Below are positions 62,141-64,000 of a stretch of DNA of 64,000 nt, piece by piece; position 1 is the first letter of the stretch; each line of letters opens with the position of its first letter. The stretch covers positions 20,153,657 through 20,217,656 of the forward strand of contig NC_046674.1 of NCBI RefSeq assembly GCF_003369915.1, written 5' to 3'. This stretch comes from Drosophila miranda (Eukaryota; Arthropoda; Insecta; Diptera; Drosophilidae). A program made the translations under genes and the position numbers. The notes below the pieces were generated by a model. It did no database searches, had not been told where the DNA came from, and was given only the letters and a program-made list of their open reading frames with translations.

Positions 62141-62507
62141 TATGTTGACAAAAACTTTTCACAGTCTGCCAAATTTTCAACTGCTTGCATAAACTGCTTT
62201 GCTTCTCTTTTTCTGCTTTCTTATTGGCTATTCGTTTGGATGGCCCATTTTTGTGGCTTAATTGATTGTGTAGACAACTCTTCCGGTGGTTTTGGCCTGA
62301 CCCACGAGTTGGTCAAAAGTGGTAACAGCTGGTAGACGAATAAAAGCTTTAGGCCAAGTAAAATGCTTGGCTTGATGGCCGGGTTTGCGTCTATACTAAA
62401 ATTATTGAGCTGTACAATTTTCATAGACTACTTTAGGGCGTTTACAAGTGCGGCAAAAAAATGCCAACTATTCAACTAAAATGTATACTAAATGTATATA
62501 CTAATAT
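62141..62507 (+). repeat. Direct duplication, right copy
   Basis: Second copy of the segment at 61150, offset by 991 bases and in the same orientation. It contains a few extra bases (TTATTGGC near 62221). The sequence between copies (61508-62140) is not duplicated. Confidence 0.85.
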
Positions 62508-62608
62508 TTTATAATAATTTGTATGTATATACGAATTTATTTATTTGAACTTGTACGATTATTAACTAACAGTTTATTTTTAAAACAAATTAGATAAGGA
62601 ACACACTT

Positions 62609-62656
62609 CTACTACTGCTACTACTACTACTATTACTACCACTACTACTACTACTA
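62609..62656. repeat. ACT trinucleotide microsatellite
   Basis: Imperfect CTA/ACT repeats over about 48 bases, with one CTG and a few variant units. Confidence 0.85.
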
Positions 62657-63227
62657 AATTCGCTTAAGCCGTGAAATTTCAAAGCCGTTGATTTGGCCAA
62701 TTTGCTGTCATATTTGGTCATGCCAACACTTCAACGTGCACTTAATGTTTCAGCGTAATATCACTTATACGTTGGGGGTGTCACCGCAGCCAGTTATGGC
62801 CTACCCGTTCTATAATCTTGATTGCTGCTAATCTGCGTACATAAAAACAGCATAGTATTAACTAAACGTTGGATTTACAAATAAATTGAATTTCGATTTG
62901 ATCTTAATAACTGTTAATGGTTCTGGCCAAGATGTAATTGCAACCAGTTGTACGGCCAGAGCCATTGCACAACGGATGTTGGTTTCTTTACAAACTGGAT
63001 GCGTCTTCTTAGTGTCATGTTTGTGGCCCAAGGTTAGATCCAGACCAATAACTGGTCCCCGGCCGCAAAGACTTCTCATAGCCCGTTGCTTTGCATAAAA
63101 CTAAGATTAGATCGTTCAATAAGCGTAAATGCTATCTGAGTGGAATGAGTTATGAGATGCATTTGCAGTAAAAAGTATTAAAATAATTTGTTCCAGTATG
63201 TGATTACATCAGGCGGGACACCAGAGG
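62657..63227. other. Spacer, no feature recognised
   Basis: Unique AT-rich sequence with two overlapping opposing short frames near 62860-63098 that show no family resemblance. I see no gene in it. Confidence 0.5.
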
Positions 63228-63340
63228 CAGAAACCAGACAGAGTCCAGCCAGAGTCCAGAGCCAGAAACCAGACAGAGTCCAGCCAGAGTCCAGAGCCAG
63301 AAACCAGACCAGAGTCCAGAGATCAGCCACGGACCAGCCC
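63228..63340. repeat. 35-bp tandem repeat (CAGAAACCAGACAGAGTCCA...)
   Basis: Units start at 63228, 63263 and 63298. The first two are practically identical; the third diverges after about 13 bases. Each unit is itself built of CCAGA/GTCCAG sub-repeats. It is non-coding as far as can be seen, although the minus strand makes a repeated Trp/Leu frame. Confidence 0.9.
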
Positions 63341-64000
63341 GAGTCCAGCCAGAGATACAAACATTGACTTACACAATCCCCACACTCATTTGGGCGCATT
63401 AAGATTGAATTAAAATCGTTGAGATTTTTCGGGTCCCAATGAAAGTGACAATTAAAAAAAACTTCAACCAAAACTGTAACTGTAACTAAATAAATAGAAA
63501 TAGTTAATTTTTTTTTTGCCACTGCCAGATGTCGACGGCTCGTCGTCGTCGCTTGCATTTCCTCGCGCGCCCAGCCAGAGGAGAGGTTTAGGCCTCAAGC
63601 CAGAGCCAGAGACAGAGACAGAGATAGAGTATGAACCCGAGCCCGGGCTGGCACGGTCCGGCCAGATACGTCAAACCTCAATTATAGCTAACGCCGGCAG
63701 CAGCAGCAGCAGCCTGCTTGACTCCTATATAAAACATATGGGCATATATATGTATGTAGTATATATGGCTGGATATTCGTACATATATAAGTATATATGG
63801 CACCGGCACAGGTTGCCCAAGTGGACAATTTAATGTGGCTGTCATGTTAAATGCCAGCCAATAATTTAAGCCTCATTTTCGGTGGCTAAGAAATGTTTCA
63901 GTTGGGTGGTGGTCCTAAAGAAACATTGCAGACAAATTGCACAATTTAAAACAAGAAAATTCTGTACAGGAAAAGTGTACTCACAAATAATGCAGACATC
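63341..64000. other. Right edge, no gene recognised
   Basis: It contains AGAGACAGAGACAGAG-type sequence (about 63600-63630), AGC repeats (63698-63712) and TATA-rich sequence. A TATATAAAAC at 63726 could be a TATA box, but no convincing downstream coding region lies within the window. Confidence 0.4.

Overview
The window is genomic DNA from a fruit fly (Drosophila). It is AT-rich, with short introns carrying GTRAGT donors, many microsatellites, and Drosophila housekeeping promoter motifs (DRE, Ohler motifs 1 and 6). The gene set (Aprt, a CG13937-like sulfotransferase, dre4/Spt16, HBS1, Rap1, CNMa, Cpr62Bc, Cpr62Bb) matches what I recall of D. melanogaster cytological region 62B. Coding and non-coding divergence, and several copies of a dispersed repeat, argue against D. 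melanogaster itself. An obscura-group species is my guess and is not proven.

Layout. 0-2 kb: no convincing gene. 2.2-2.95 kb (+): Aprt. 5.35-9.54 kb (+): Golgi carbohydrate sulfotransferase in eight exons. 10.68-12.03 kb: an internally deleted hAT transposon with an exact 8-bp target-site duplication, inserted at the core promoter of dre4. 12.17-16.76 kb (+): dre4/Spt16. 16.99-18.56 kb (-): unidentified coiled-coil protein, tail-to-tail with dre4. 21.4-22.7 kb (-): TMEM134-type membrane protein. 24.58-26.59 kb (+): HBS1. 27.85-28.41 kb (+): Rap1. 31.03-32.03 kb (-): CUE-domain protein. 35.5-39.5 kb (+): neuropeptide precursor CNMa, probably with a remote 5' exon. 39.5-49.7 kb: intergenic. 49.77-50.65 kb (+): Cpr62Bc. 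57.4-60.0 kb (+): Cpr62Bb with two alternative last exons. 60-64 kb: non-coding, with a 0.36-kb direct duplication and tandem repeats.

The left half (0-32 kb) is a dense block of housekeeping genes: purine salvage, FACT chromatin, ribosome rescue, small GTPase, ubiquitin-binding and membrane proteins. The right half holds sparse, developmentally regulated genes (neuropeptide and cuticle) with TATA-type promoters and long flanks.

The most interesting observations are these. (1) A candidate 12-nt micro-exon in CNMa would place a dibasic cleavage site directly before the Gln that starts the known mature peptide. (2) Copies or fragments of one dispersed repeat lie just upstream of, and co-oriented with, five housekeeping genes; two near-full copies form an inverted pair around HBS1-Rap1. 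(3) A hAT insertion separates the dre4 promoter motifs from the gene. (4) Cpr62Bb has two mutually exclusive C-terminal exons. All exon structures were inferred by eye from splice signals and protein continuity; no alignment or transcript data were available.
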